A stretch of DNA of 64,000 nucleotides, taken from the NCBI GenBank assembly GCA_963556255.1, contig OY744611.1:5998736-6062735 (forward strand). Direction: 5' to 3'. The DNA comes from Allolobophora icterica (taxonomy: Eukaryota > Annelida > Clitellata > Crassiclitellata > Lumbricidae). The notes below the pieces were generated by a model. The model was not told the DNA's origin. It did not search any database and saw nothing but the letters and a program-made list of their open reading frames with translations. The position numbers were made by a program, and so were the translations under genes. Position 1 is the first letter of the stretch; the number at the start of each line of letters is the position of its first letter. Shown piece by piece: positions 11,090 through 20,896 of the stretch.

Positions 11090-12740
11090 TTTTTAACGAG
11101 CGCAAAGCAAACAGAAATGCGAGCCTAAGGCGCGGTTAGTTAGCCGCTAGGTGAAGAGCAATTAGATATCCAAATGTTCGAAAGCCAGCGAGATAAAGTG
11201 AGTTTTGAGACGTTTCTTGAAGGAAGAAGAGATCGAGTAACGGATAAACATTGGTAGTCCGTTCCATTCCTTGGGGGCTGCAACACGAAATGCACGAGGG
11301 CCCATGGCAGCACTGCATCTAGGCTCAACCAGAATACCCATAACAGAAGACCGCAGACTGCGTGACGGAATGTAAGTTCAGAGCTGTTACGGTTGAAGGT
11401 AGGCAGGCATGGGCGCCCGCAGCATAGGTCAAGGGGGGTCGCGTGACCCCCCCTGGAAATCATGATGTGACTTCCAAGAGAATCATGGATACTGAAAACC
11501 TTACTCTCTGAGTTTGAAAGCAACGGCAAATGCTGGCTGTTGACGAGAAACCCCAGAGTTGATGCACTATAGAATTAATAGAAATAACACGTTACAGTAG
11601 GCCATGGACTTCTTGATTAGCATATAATATCCAAATGTAGGCCTACTCAGGCAGTCAGACGGCTACGGTGGATGGAGTTTAGAATTGAAGCGGTGAGGAA
11701 GGCAAGTGGAAGAGGAGGAAGCAGGTTAAGATCTGTGAAAGAGCTATGTTTTGGGTGAAAGCCATATGGAAAGATGACAAGAGGTAAGGTTTTGGTGAGT
11801 TCGTAGGAAGGATGTGATTATGATATTTGTCGTAATTCTGATATTTGTCGTAATTCTGTTGAGAGTTATTCAAGAGAAGCAGATAAGCTAATTACACTCT
11901 TCCAAAGTCCAAACTTCAGAAATGAGATTGTATTATTGGTCAAAATTTATTTCACTGAAATGTACGCTAGGCTGGATTCATTTCGTCTGTAGGCCCTATA
12001 GCTAATGTTTTCTTTGGCGATAGGCAGTGCAAACCACTGCGAAAGGTTTAGGCCGCCTACATGAGGGGCACACAGAGTTATGTGTCTTTCAATGCTTTGC
12101 AGTGTATTAATCGCATTCGGTGATTTGAATAAATCAATGACATATTTATATATTACACAACTAACTCTCCCGGCCATGGGCGTCGATCCAGGAGGGGTCG
12201 AGGGGACAAGACCCCCACCTTTAACAGTGGGGGGACACACCATACATCCGACCCCCAAAATTTAGAAGAAACACCGAAAAAAGGTCATAAAATTTAACGC
12301 GCGAAAAAATTTTTGACCTTTTTTCCCAGATCAGTTCAAAAGTGTCCCCTCCACCTGTCAAACAAGATCGCCGCCAGTGCTCCCGGCCGTGATTGACCTC
12401 CCCTGCAAAAAATCCTGCGGGCGCCCATGTAGGCAGGCGTGCACGTTGTGGGGGGGGTGGGAGGCATAGGTGAAACAGGCCAGTTTAAATCTAATTCTGA
12501 ATTCTACAGGAAGCCAATGCAGCTGATGGAGCAGAGATAAAGAGTTTGAACGAGAAGTTGCACGCAACCCCACGCGAGCCAGAGAATGTTGGATGCGTTG
12601 AAGCCTGTTGACTTGAAGATCTGACATGCCTGTAAACAAAGAGTTGGCATAAATAATTGAGACGAGATCAGGCGAGAGAACAGGCTATGGTCTATGACAT
12701 GTCTTTGGTAAAAAACATAGTCGACGGAATCCCAGTTCAT
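11090..12740 (-). pseudogene. LINE (CR1/L2-like) RT C-terminus, split by a MITE
   Basis: Minus strand 12,740-12,440 encodes the post-RT segment (RLQRIQHSLARV, then LHQLHWLPVEFRIRFK). It resumes after the insertion at 11,399-11,140 with the family's C-terminus (RVAAPKEWNGLPMFIR, then SFKKRLKTHFIS). The 11,408-12,429 element interrupts it, bounded by an 8-bp duplication, so the two halves were once contiguous. Several frame changes. The catalytic RT core is absent. Confidence 0.75.
11408..12429. mobile_element. hAT-like MITE with CATGGGCGCCCGCAG ends
   Basis: CATGGGCGCCCGCAG at the left is a perfect inverted match of CTGCGGGCGCCCATG at the right. Exact 8-bp target duplication TAGGCAGG at 11400-11407 and 12430-12437. 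No transposase. A second CATGGGCG-like word near 12,175 suggests nesting. Another family member is at 38,332-38,594. Confidence 0.85.
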
Positions 12741-13200
12741 TTATATGTTCTTGTTCATCTGTTATCGTTGCTAATAAGATATTTTCTGGTTGTGCAAAGT
12801 AATCGTTAAAGTACAAGGTTTTAATCTATGAGTTTGGATCATTTAATCGACATTCATGTCTCTGTTTCAAGCTTGTTCACGTTTTAATTACTTTGACTGT
12901 TTTGGCAGCGTGTCCACTGTCCAGTGTCAGTAGTAGAAAAACTAAGCGGCTGGAACAACCACCCAATAACCACCTAATAACCACCAAATAACCACGTTCA
13001 TGATGTCACCCCCCATGTCACGTGATCGAAACTACTTGAAATCTTTGCAGTTTCGATCACGTGACTAATATTTCACGACGAATATCACGCGCCAATGATT
13101 CATCGTGATAGGAATTCCTGTAGTATCGTTGATGAGTCCTGGGATGATTACGCCAGCAGGGAATTTCCTGTAGTATCGATCGAGAAATGATTAGTTATAT
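12741..13200. other. Non-coding stretch with a strong hairpin
   Basis: No gene seen. Contains CCACCNAATAA-type short repeats near 12,960-12,995. A perfect 17-bp inverted repeat (13017-13033 and 13049-13065, GTCACGTGATCGAAACT) has a 15-nt loop. A duplicated ATTTCCTGTAGTATCG-like word lies near 13,113 and 13,161. Confidence 0.6.
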
Positions 13201-13204
13201 GCTA

Positions 13205-15550
13205 ATCTCTGTCAGAAGAAGGACAGTAGGAAATGGACTTGGGAGTCGCCAGACGGCAGAACCAAGAACAGAATCGACTACATCATAGTTAACAACAGAT
13301 GGAGGAGCAGTGTAACAACCTGTAGAGCATACTCGGGACCGGATGTGGCGTCAGACCACAAACTAGTAATGGCAGGCATACGAATAAAGCTAAAAACAGC
13401 AAGAAGACAGGGAAAGATAAGAAGATATGACGTGGAAAAACTGGAGGAGACAGATATGAAACAAAGGTACAAGGAGGAACTAAAAAGGAAATGGAAGAAG
13501 GCCATGGAAAAGGAGGAGGGAGCTGAAACCTCGGTGGAGGGGACTTGGAAGGAGATCAGAGAAATCTACAACGAGACGGCAAGACAAGTGTTGGGATACA
13601 GAGAAACAAGAAAGAGGAAACCGTGGATAACACAAGAAGTGCTTAGGCTAAGTGACCAAAGGAAAGAACTAAAGAGGACCAAAATGGACAACGAAGGAAA
13701 CAGGAAAAGATACAACAAAATAACTAGAGAAATCAAAAAGAAGGCAAAGCAATGTAAAGAACAATGGATAGAGGAAAAATGCACAGAGGCGGAGCATAGC
13801 GCGGAGAGACAAGACACCAGAGGATTGTTCAGAATGGCGGAGGAAATATGTGGCACGGTGAGCAGCGAATCGTCAGAAATAAGGAACAAAGAGGGCGAAA
13901 AGATAGAGAACAAGGACGAGATCAGAGTAAGATGGAGAGAACACTTCGAGGAACTGTACAACGAAGAGAATCCAACGGACATCACGGTCCTGGAGGAAAT
14001 GCCACAGAATAACAACCAGGATAGACTGGGTCACATACTCAGAGGAGAAATAGAAGAAGCGATAAAAAACCAAAAAAAGAGGAAAGCACCAGGGGAGGAT
14101 AACATCACAGCAGAAATGATCAGGGAAGGAGAGGAGTGCTCAGTGGAGATGATGCACACCCTGTGCAACAGGATATACCAAGGAAAGAAATGCCCGGAGG
14201 ACTGGGGAAAGGCGATCATAGTCCCCATACACAAGAAAAAGCACAAGACTATCTGCAGCAACTACAGAGGAATCAGCCTCCTAAGCGTGCCTGGGAAAGT
14301 GTACACCAGAGTCCTGCAACAACGACTACGGAGGTATGTGGAGGAAATAGTGGGAGAGGAACAAGCGGGATTCAGAAGAGGAAGGGGAACAGTGGACCAA
14401 ATATTCACAATTAGGCAACTGTCGGAGAAATACTATGAAAAGAACAAGGTGATATATAACAACTTCATAGATTTCAGACAAGCTTTCGACAGTGTCTGGC
14501 AGCAGGGGCTGTGGAGAGTGATGAGGAACTACGGAGTACCAGAAGAGCTAGTGGAACTACTGGAGGACCTGTACAGTAAAACGATAAGCGCAGTGAGAGT
14601 AGACGGGGAGCTAACGGAATGGTTCAGAGTACACGTTGGAGTAAGACAAGGCTGCGGTCTATCCCCATACCTATTCAACCTGATATTGGAGGCAATGATG
14701 GACATAGCGCTGGCAGATACAGAAATAGGGGTGAGAATAAATGGAGAAATAGTCAACAACCTAAGATTTGCAGACGATATAGACCTGATGGCGGAAAGCG
14801 AAAGCCAACTACAGGAACTAACGACCAGGGTACACGAAAGTAGTAAAAGATTCGGGCTTAGGATCAACGGAGAGAAGACCAAAACAATGACAATTGGCAA
14901 GGAAAAAAAGAAGATAACCATCACCTTGGAAGGAGAGGAGTTGGAACAGGTGGCGGAATTTGTGTACCTTGGGGGTGTAATTACGGAAGATGCAGAATCG
15001 ACAAGGGACATAAGGAAAAGAATTGGGCTGGCATCAGCAATGTTTGGGAAGCTGAGGAAACTATGGAGATCAGGCAACATCTCAATAAGAACAAAAACCA
15101 AGCTATTGATATGAAACACTGGTAATACCAGTCCTTATGTATGGAGCAGAGTCTTGGTGCGTGAAAAGGGAGGACGAGAGAAGACTGCTGGTGGCGGAGA
15201 TGGGATGGCTACGAGGACTACTGAATAGATCACGGAGAGAAAAGATACGGAACGAAGTGACACGAGAAGAACTGGGACAGAAGAAAACGGTAGTGGAAAG
15301 AATAAAGAAAAGAAGACTAACATGGTATGGACACGTGATCAGAATGGAGAGCGGAAGAATGCCGGCAAAGGCGCTGCACGGAGAAGTGGAGGGAACGAGG
15401 AGCAGGGGACGACCGAAGAAGAAGTGGATAGATAATGTACTGGAGGACATAGAAGACAGAGGATGGGAGTTAAAAAAGGCAATAGAACTCGCAAGAGACC
15501 GACCGAAATGGAGAAGTTTTGTTGGAGCCTCATCGTCGGTGAACACTTGA
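13205..15550 (+). pseudogene. RTE-like LINE: endonuclease tail, RT and C-terminal domain
   Basis: The frame is open from ~13,205 to 15,114. It starts inside the APE endonuclease C-terminus (WTWESPDG, IDYIIVNNRW, SDHKLV). RT follows: SNYRGISLLSVPGKVYTR, AGFRRGRGT, IDFRQAFDSVW, VRQGCGLSPYLFN and the catalytic FADD near 14,767. The last part (YGAESWCVKREDERRL, RLTWYGHVIRM, RSRGRPKKKWIDN) is in another frame at 15,137-15,550, so one frameshift lies near 15,105. The endonuclease N-terminus is missing. Its 3' end stops about 55 bp before the provirus integrase gene, so it probably removed or replaced that provirus end. Confidence 0.87.
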
Positions 15551-15604
15551 CGAAGGAGAAAAAGAAAAAAGGAAAGAATCTCTGCGTTCCTCTACTGTGA
15601 ATGA

Positions 15605-16545
15605 TTAAGGCGATAATAACGCTTCGTTATCGATCCAAGAATTAAACGAGTTTGGGTATCCTAACTTTTTTACGAGCGATTTCTTCCCGCGTTTTCTGAT
15701 CACTTTTTCAACCCTATATATTTCTTGGGTAGTCTTCTGCAACTCTCGTTCGTAGAAAGTGCCTTGTATTTCTTCTCCGTTGTAATCGGTTATCTTGTAC
15801 GTTGGGGGATCGGTGTATTGAACTCCAGACACGGTAAACACCTCTTCAGTCCACCTAGCAGTGAATCATTTTTCAAATGTAGTCTTTTTCTTTTAAATTC
15901 TAACTCTATCACCGACTGAAAAGTTAGGCCTAACGGGTTCGGGGTATATGCCGCCATTTAAATTTAGCCATACGGTTCTTTTGTTTACTTTCATACTCGC
16001 TTTAGTTGGCGTCATTTTAATCGAATAGTGCCTGGTATTGTTGTAATTACCCACCATTCCATCTAAAACGTCGATATATCTTCTAGTAGAATTTGCTGAA
16101 AAATACTTGAACATCTTCTCTTTCATAGTCCTATTCCATCTTTCGAAGACGCATGATTTTTCTTCGTTCTCGGTGGAATACCTAGGCCTATCGATCAGTT
16201 TTTGCATGTCTTTATTGTTAAATTCTTTCCCCTTGTCAACCCATAATTTAACAGGCTTTCGTCCGTTCCTAAGTATCTTCACGAAGCCGCTAGCTGTAGA
16301 TTTCCCACTCTTATCATTCAATGGCACGATCCAGCCGTACTTGGAAAACACATCTATAACGGTTAACAGGTATTTCGCACCATCGTTATCTTTAGCGAAG
16401 GCCTGCATATCGACTAAATCAGCAGCCCATATCTCATCTATCCCACTAACGTGCACCTTTCTCTTTCTAAAATGTCTTACTACTGGTTTATGCAATTCAT
16501 TCGCTAACTGATTAGTCCATTTTAACTTTTCTTCTTTTTGTTCTT
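15605..16545 (-). pseudogene. Retrovirus-like (RVE) integrase with C-terminal chromodomain
   Basis: One frame with two in-frame stops (TAA 15893-15895, TGA 15866-15868). It has the elements of an integrase: ELHKPVVRHF, catalytic Asp in WAADLVDM, Asp in LWVDKGKEFNN and Glu in VFERWNRTM, then a chromodomain-like tail (YRVEKVIRKRGKK, LGYPNSFNSWI). The second Asp to Glu spacing is 31 residues, about four fewer than usual, so a small deletion is likely. The frame stays open upstream past TTG 16,495 to at least 16,545 and overlaps the PLA2 gene end; the true start is unclear. It would insert the viral genome into host DNA. Both stops make this copy dead. Confidence 0.85.
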
Positions 16546-17079
16546 TATCGAACAGTTTTTTGAAGACTTTAAACCTAATCCGAGACTCACTTTAGTGGAT
16601 AATATAGGTTTCACTACTGCTCTTTCGATACGTTCTCGCAAAGTAGGATTGGGAATGTTATTTAATTCGTTTAGCATCTGTCTGTCGGCGGCATTCCTAG
16701 CAGCGACGTCGGTGTGTTGATCGTAAGCTAAATCGTGATAATACGCGGCGTTATCGACTCTGTCTACGGGTTTACTCCAATCTTTATGAGTGCCGTCGGG
16801 ATTCAGTCTTAAATCTAATCTATTACCGTTGCCGGTAAACGAATGACCTGGAAGATGCATCTCACCTGGAAATTTAGCCCAAGGTAACTTTATGTTTCTT
16901 GTAACCGAATTCAACGAACTGACTACATCTCCACCTTTCGCAGCGGCTCCTTTTACGAATTGAGTTTTTGTTTTCCCGCATACAACGCATACACCTCTTA
17001 GCATAGATCTCCCATTCTTAGTCACGGCGTCTTGTATATCTTTAGTTTCGGTCTGTCTTTTACACTTTACGCAATACAT
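16522..17079 (-). CDS. Zinc-ribbon plus phospholipase A2 virion protein
   Basis: 185 aa. The N-terminal zinc ribbon (C3, C6, C31, C34; the DUF5679-type pattern) is followed by a PLA2 domain like that of parvovirus VP1. The glycine-rich Ca-binding loop is near residues 80-90 (TGNGNRLDLR) and the catalytic pair is H115-D116 in YYHDLAYDQHTD. Lys-rich C-terminus. In parvoviruses such domains breach endosomal membranes during entry; the same role is inferred here. It is intact, unlike several neighbours. It is head to head with the ATPase gene, 34 bp apart, and overlaps the integrase region at its 3' end. The same architecture recurs at 62,884. Confidence 0.85.
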   Translation of the reverse strand: MYCVKCKRQTETKDIQDAVTKNGRSMLRGVCVVCGKTKTQFVKGAAAKGGDVVSSLNSVTRNIKLPWAKFPGEMHLPGHSFTGNGNRLDLRLNPDGTHKDWSKPVDRVDNAAYYHDLAYDQHTDVAARNAADRQMLNELNNIPNPTLRERIERAVVKPILSTKVSLGLGLKSSKNCSIKNKKKKS

Positions 17080-17113
17080 TTCGCTTTTAATATAGAACTT
17101 TTATATATTTAAA
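17080..17113. promoter_or_regulatory. Bidirectional promoter between PLA2 and ATPase genes
   Basis: 34 bp of AT-rich DNA between two divergent ATGs. It contains TTTTATATATTTAAA on the plus side and TTCTATATTAAAAG on the minus side. The divergent arrangement is kept in the second provirus (63,433-63,470). Confidence 0.5.
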
Positions 17114-17902
17114 ATGGAAGTGAAAGACTTAACGTGGAATGATTTACCGTCGAAAAGATTTAATAACAACCTATTACCTATAAGTATAAGAGGTGTAATA
17201 GTAGGAAAGTCGGGATGTGGTAAGACGACGTTATTGTTAAACTTACTTTTGAGACCCGGATGGCTCGACTATAACAATTTGCAAGTATTCGGAAAATCTC
17301 TATTTCAACCGGAGTACAAAATTCTTAAGAAGGCATTCGAAGAAAAATTGCCTAAGGAAGTGATCATCAGGCTGTTTGACCTTCGAGCTGAGATAATGAG
17401 ACGTAACATTTCTCCGGCATGCGTTGTAGAAGAGATGTCGAGAAATTTAAGAGACAAGTCGGATATCGAATGCAGGTTTTACGAAACCGCGGAAGATGTG
17501 CCCGATCCGAGAGAGTTGAGCCGTGAAAAGAAGAATTTGATGATTTTTGATGATTTGCAGTTAGAGAATCAGAACAAATGCGAAACGTATTATATCAGAG
17601 GCAGGCATAGTAACGTGGATTGTTTATACCTCGCACAAAATCATTTCAAATTGCCTAGACAGACTATCAGAGAGAACGCAAACTTTATCTGTTTGTTTCC
17701 CCAAGACAGGAAGAATGTTTCTCATATCTACAACGATCATGTAAGTACGGACATGCCTAAAGATGAATTCGTAAACCTATGCGAGGAGACGTGGAAACAA
17801 CCGCATCAATTCGTAGTGATCGACTTAACGAGCAAAAAGAGCAGCGGTAAATACCGACGCGGATTGGATGAATTTTACATTCCCAATTCTGAATTAAAAT
17901 AA
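17114..17902 (+). CDS. Genome-packaging ATPase (FtsK/HerA, A32-like)
   Basis: 262 aa, intact. Walker A GKSGCGKT at residues 31-38. Walker B LMIFDD with D146-D147. A conserved block LAQNHFKLPRQTIRENAN, with a sensor-type Gln-Asn, and RGRHSNVDC precede the C-terminal strand. This is the DNA-pumping ATPase of Maverick/adintoviruses and related double-jelly-roll viruses. A matching but divergent copy starts at 63,471. The ATG is preceded at once by TATATATTTAAA. Confidence 0.93.
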   Translation: MEVKDLTWNDLPSKRFNNNLLPISIRGVIVGKSGCGKTTLLLNLLLRPGWLDYNNLQVFGKSLFQPEYKILKKAFEEKLPKEVIIRLFDLRAEIMRRNISPACVVEEMSRNLRDKSDIECRFYETAEDVPDPRELSREKKNLMIFDDLQLENQNKCETYYIRGRHSNVDCLYLAQNHFKLPRQTIRENANFICLFPQDRKNVSHIYNDHVSTDMPKDEFVNLCEETWKQPHQFVVIDLTSKKSSGKYRRGLDEFYIPNSELK

Positions 17903-17921
17903 TATAATATACTAGTGAAAA

Positions 17922-18718
17922 ATGGAAGGACTCCTCGAGAAGATACAGGTGAACACAGCACAGACTGCGAGTAACACGGATCCGAAATCATCGTTTTACA
18001 TTTTGGTAGACAACGAAAAGAAAAGAACCGCACGAATAAAAACGAAAAATAATCCGGTAATCGAACTAGATAAAACCAAAAATTACGAAATGGCTCTAGT
18101 CGATCTGTATACTTACTACTTTTTTCCTAACATAGACGCGACCAACAACAACTTCAGGTATTCACCGGACAATCGTGTGACGTGGTTTAACGTAGATATT
18201 CCGGATCCTATGAACTCGCGGATATAAACGACTATGTGAAGAAAATCATGAAAGAGAGCGGTCATTAAGATACCGCAAACGAAGAATATTGCATTACGTT
18301 AGAACCAAACACCAATACGTTGAAGGCGGTGCTGACTATCGCTATGAATTACGAGGTCGATTTTACTACCGCGGACTTGATTAGAACCGTTCTAGGTTTC
18401 GATAGTCGCGTATACAAAGCCGGGTATAACGAATCGGAGAACATTGTGAACATAATGAACATAGACAGCTTTAGAGTAACTAGCGATATAATCGGGGGTT
18501 CCTACTCGAATGGATCAACGGTGAACGTGACATATTCGTTTTTTCCTACCGTTGGACCGGGTTATAAGATCATCCAAATCCCAGCTAATTTAATTTATCT
18601 CCCCGTTACGATGCATACGATTTCATCGATGGAAACGAGACTTACCGACCAAAATGAAAAACTAATTAACCTTAGAGGAGAAGAATTGTCGATCAAGTTT
18701 CATATTAGAGAAGTGTGA
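17922..18718 (+). pseudogene. Penton-like minor capsid protein
   Basis: The first frame (17922-18227) carries FYILVDNEKKRTARI, IELDKTKNYEMALVDL and NNNFRYSPD. The rest (18320-18718) has TVLGFDSRVYKAG, SENIVNIMN, DIIGGSYSNG, LIYLPVTMHT and RGEELSIKFHIRE. This matches the conserved penton / single-jelly-roll protein of animal Mavericks. A frameshift near 18,210-18,225 and an in-frame TAA at 18266-18268 break it. It would form the fivefold vertices. It lies between ATPase and core-protein genes, spacing 20-35 bp, all on plus. Confidence 0.8.
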
Positions 18719-18752
18719 AGACTATTAAAAGTTTATCTTAGTTATATATAAA

Positions 18753-19355
18753 ATGAATCCAAACACGAACGTATGTGTTAATATTTCAGAAGGACAAAAA
18801 ATCAAGATTAAACGAGCGCTTGAAGCGGGAGTCGATGGTGTTAGTATTAGACTATCTCACGCTGATCTGGAGGGAGACCACGTTTTAGCTCTTACGGAAG
18901 CGCAAATTAACAAAATGAAGAAAGCTTGCCAGAACGGAAAGGGCACGACGATCAAAATGAGTAAAACGCAACTAGAGTATAATAAGAAAGTGGAAGGTGG
19001 TTTTATCGGAGCTCTATTACCATTTCTAGCTACTGCTGGAAAATTTCTTCTTTCTAGCGTACTGCCTAGTTTAGCACAAGGCGCTTTAAGCGGATTAGGT
19101 TCTGCGGCTACTTCGAAACTTGTTAATAAAGTAAGCGGATCGGGAGTATTGTTTGTTAAAAAATGGAGTGTGGCGTGTAAAGTAAGACCGGATGGCAATG
19201 GGTTGTATCTGTCTCCGTGGTCGAAAGGTAGTACGATGGGAGTGGGATTGTATATGAAAACAGGTAGCGGGTTGTATATGAAAACAGGTAGCGGGCTTAT
19301 ACTAGGCCCTAATTCACCTTTCCAAAATATTCCGATTCTCGGTATATTACTTTAA
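18753..19355 (+). CDS. Gly/Ala-rich core-like protein (pX-like)
   Basis: 200 aa. The N-terminal half is polar and Lys-rich (GQKIKIKRALEAGVDGVSI, then KMSKTQLEYNKK). A hydrophobic Gly/Ala/Leu stretch (GGFIGALLPFLATAGKFLL) follows near residues 90-120. This layout is shared by a conserved protein of animal adintoviruses that has been compared with adenovirus core pX; I rely on memory for that link. The C-terminus contains an in-tandem 24-bp duplication giving GLYMKTGS twice (about 19,245-19,292). Start chosen at the ATG after TATATAAA. Confidence 0.65.
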   Translation: MNPNTNVCVNISEGQKIKIKRALEAGVDGVSIRLSHADLEGDHVLALTEAQINKMKKACQNGKGTTIKMSKTQLEYNKKVEGGFIGALLPFLATAGKFLLSSVLPSLAQGALSGLGSAATSKLVNKVSGSGVLFVKKWSVACKVRPDGNGLYLSPWSKGSTMGVGLYMKTGSGLYMKTGSGLILGPNSPFQNIPILGILL

Positions 19356-19376
19356 AAGAATCCTCTTATAAATAAA

Positions 19377-19790
19377 ATGTCGGGATTCAACAGGCCTATC
19401 CATAAATTTATAACGAGACCCACTCGTCAGATCGAAGTTAGAACCCAACCGAAAGAGGTGCGTTGGACACTGAAAAAAGTGACGCATACACCCTGCAGAC
19501 AACTGGGTGGACTAAGATGGGAAATTTTTACGCAGCGAACGATAACGATTCAACCTAGAGAAACTGCTACAGCAGCACTAGGACTAGGTGTTCGAATGAC
19601 TAAGGGAACGTGTCTAGTTTCGCTTAGACAGGAAATCGAGGCGAGCGGATGCAGTCTACGAGAAGGAACCGTTACCGGACAAGTAGAAGACATCGAAATT
19701 ACTATTCAAAACGACTCAGATTCCGTAGTTAGTATAATCGAAGGCGATTCGTTATGTTTCGTTAATTACCGAAAATATATCATGGTTTAA
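19377..19790 (+). CDS. dUTPase-like beta-barrel protein, divergent
   Basis: 137 aa. The C-terminal half follows the order of a trimeric dUTPase fold: LGLGVRMTKGTCLVSL, then REGTVTGQVEDIEITI, NDSDSVVSI and EGDSLCFV, like the Gly-rich and GD strands of that family. The signature Asp of the nucleotide site and the C-terminal P-loop-like motif are not visible, so catalysis is doubtful and a structural virion role is possible. The ATG is preceded by TTATAAATAAA and lies 21 bp after the previous stop. Confidence 0.5.
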   Translation: MSGFNRPIHKFITRPTRQIEVRTQPKEVRWTLKKVTHTPCRQLGGLRWEIFTQRTITIQPRETATAALGLGVRMTKGTCLVSLRQEIEASGCSLREGTVTGQVEDIEITIQNDSDSVVSIIEGDSLCFVNYRKYIMV

Positions 19791-19818
19791 AAATTATATT
19801 CCTGTAATTTAAAAAAGA

Positions 19819-20408
19819 ATGGATAAGGAATTCGCGAAACGAGAGAAATCTGGAATCCCGCTGAAAACGAAAATCGCCGAAATCGATGAAAGCGCCCATG
19901 TTTACCGACTTTCGAAAATCACTGAAATTCAAGAAGAGATCGACCGGGAACGCGAGAAAAGAGAGACTCTTGGTAAAAAGTACCAAAAAGGCGTTAGAAT
20001 AATTCGCGTGATAAACAACGTTTTAGCGGTGGCGTCGATGGGACTCACCGTGTCGGGAATCGCTGTTATATCTACAATAATCGCGACTCACATCGTTGTA
20101 GCGACTGGAGGAGCGGCAGTAGTAGTTGGAGCGCTATGTGTGATAGGCGATCAAGTTAATAGAATAAATAACTCGCTTTAAGTCTGGAGAAACACGAAAA
20201 GATCAAAACGTTAGCGGAAGCGAAACTCAATGCGATTAGCGATCTCGTTTCGAAAGCTTTAGAATACGATAATATTTCGGACGAGGAATATTCTGTAATT
20301 TTGAACGAACTCGCGAAATTTAATGATATGAAAGAAGAAGTCAGAAGTAAAATCAAAGTCGATATAGATGAAGCTGGAAATAGAGAAGCTATGATCGAGT
20401 CGGATTAA
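19819..20408 (+). pseudogene. Coiled-coil membrane protein, frameshifted
   Basis: The N-terminal part (19819-20181) is a charged coiled coil (ITEIQEEIDREREKRETL), followed by two hydrophobic segments (residues ~65-110, for example VLAVASMGLTVSGIAVIS). After a stop at 20179-20181, the conserved C-terminal segment continues in another frame: LEKHEKIKTLAEAKLNAI, SDLVSKALEYDNISDEEY. A similar coiled-coil/helix protein is common in animal Mavericks (recognised from memory, function unknown). One indel near 20,175 explains the break. Confidence 0.65.
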
Positions 20409-20410
20409 CA

Positions 20411-20807
20411 TAAACATAGAACGTGAAACATAGAACGCGAAACGTAAACGTAGAACATAGAACATAGAACGTGAGACGTAAAACGTAGAACATAGAACGT
20501 AAAACGTAAAACGTAAAACGTAAACGTAAAACGTAAACATAGAACGTAAAACGTAAACATAGAACGTAAAACGTAAAACGTAAAACGTAAAACGTAAAAC
20601 GTAAACATAGAACGTAAAACGTAAACATAGAACGTAAAACGTAGAACGTAAAACGTAGAACGTAAGACGTAAAACGTAAACGTAAAACGTAAAACGTAGA
20701 ACGTAAAACGTAAACATAGAACGTAAAACGTAAACATAGAACGTTAAACGTGAAACGTAAAACGTAGAACGTAGAACATAGAACGTGAAACGTAGAACAT
20801 AGAACGT
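20411..20807. repeat. Heptamer minisatellite (ACGTARA)n inside the provirus
   Basis: About 400 bp of ACGTAAA, ACGTAGA and ACATAGA units, sometimes with 6-bp units. It lies between the coiled-coil gene and the next ORF. No stop codon occurs on the minus strand in any frame, which creates long artificial YVLRFTF-type frames. It looks like an expansion in or near an intergenic promoter region. Confidence 0.93.
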
Positions 20808-20840
20808 GTGAAAATCACGCTCGTTATCGCGTCCCATTTC

Positions 20841-20879
20841 AATGTTTTAACGCGTGTTCCAAAAACGCTTTAAAACATT
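20841..20879. promoter_or_regulatory. Hairpin upstream of the 20,897 gene
   Basis: AATGTTTTAACGCG (20841-20854) pairs with CGCTTTAAAACATT (20866-20879), 14 bp with one mismatch and an 11-nt loop. It ends 17 bp before an ATG preceded by CTATTTAAAA. Terminator for the upstream gene or promoter element: not decidable from sequence. Confidence 0.5.
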
Positions 20880-20896
20880 ATGCCGCCTATTTAAAA

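Noticed and set aside
10638..11139. Poly-Leu, poly-Ile and poly-Tyr frames
   Set aside because: Translations of ATT microsatellites.
13110..13180. Hammerhead-ribozyme-like word TGATGAGTCC ahead of the RTE LINE
   Set aside because: The conserved GAAA core and stem II pairing are missing, so a ribozyme is not supported.
13566..15119. Long minus frames opposite the RTE element
   Set aside because: Antisense shadows of a purine-rich RT coding strand.
20259..20837. 192-codon minus frame with YVLRFTF repeats
   Set aside because: Heptamer repeat without stops on minus; a repeat artefact.
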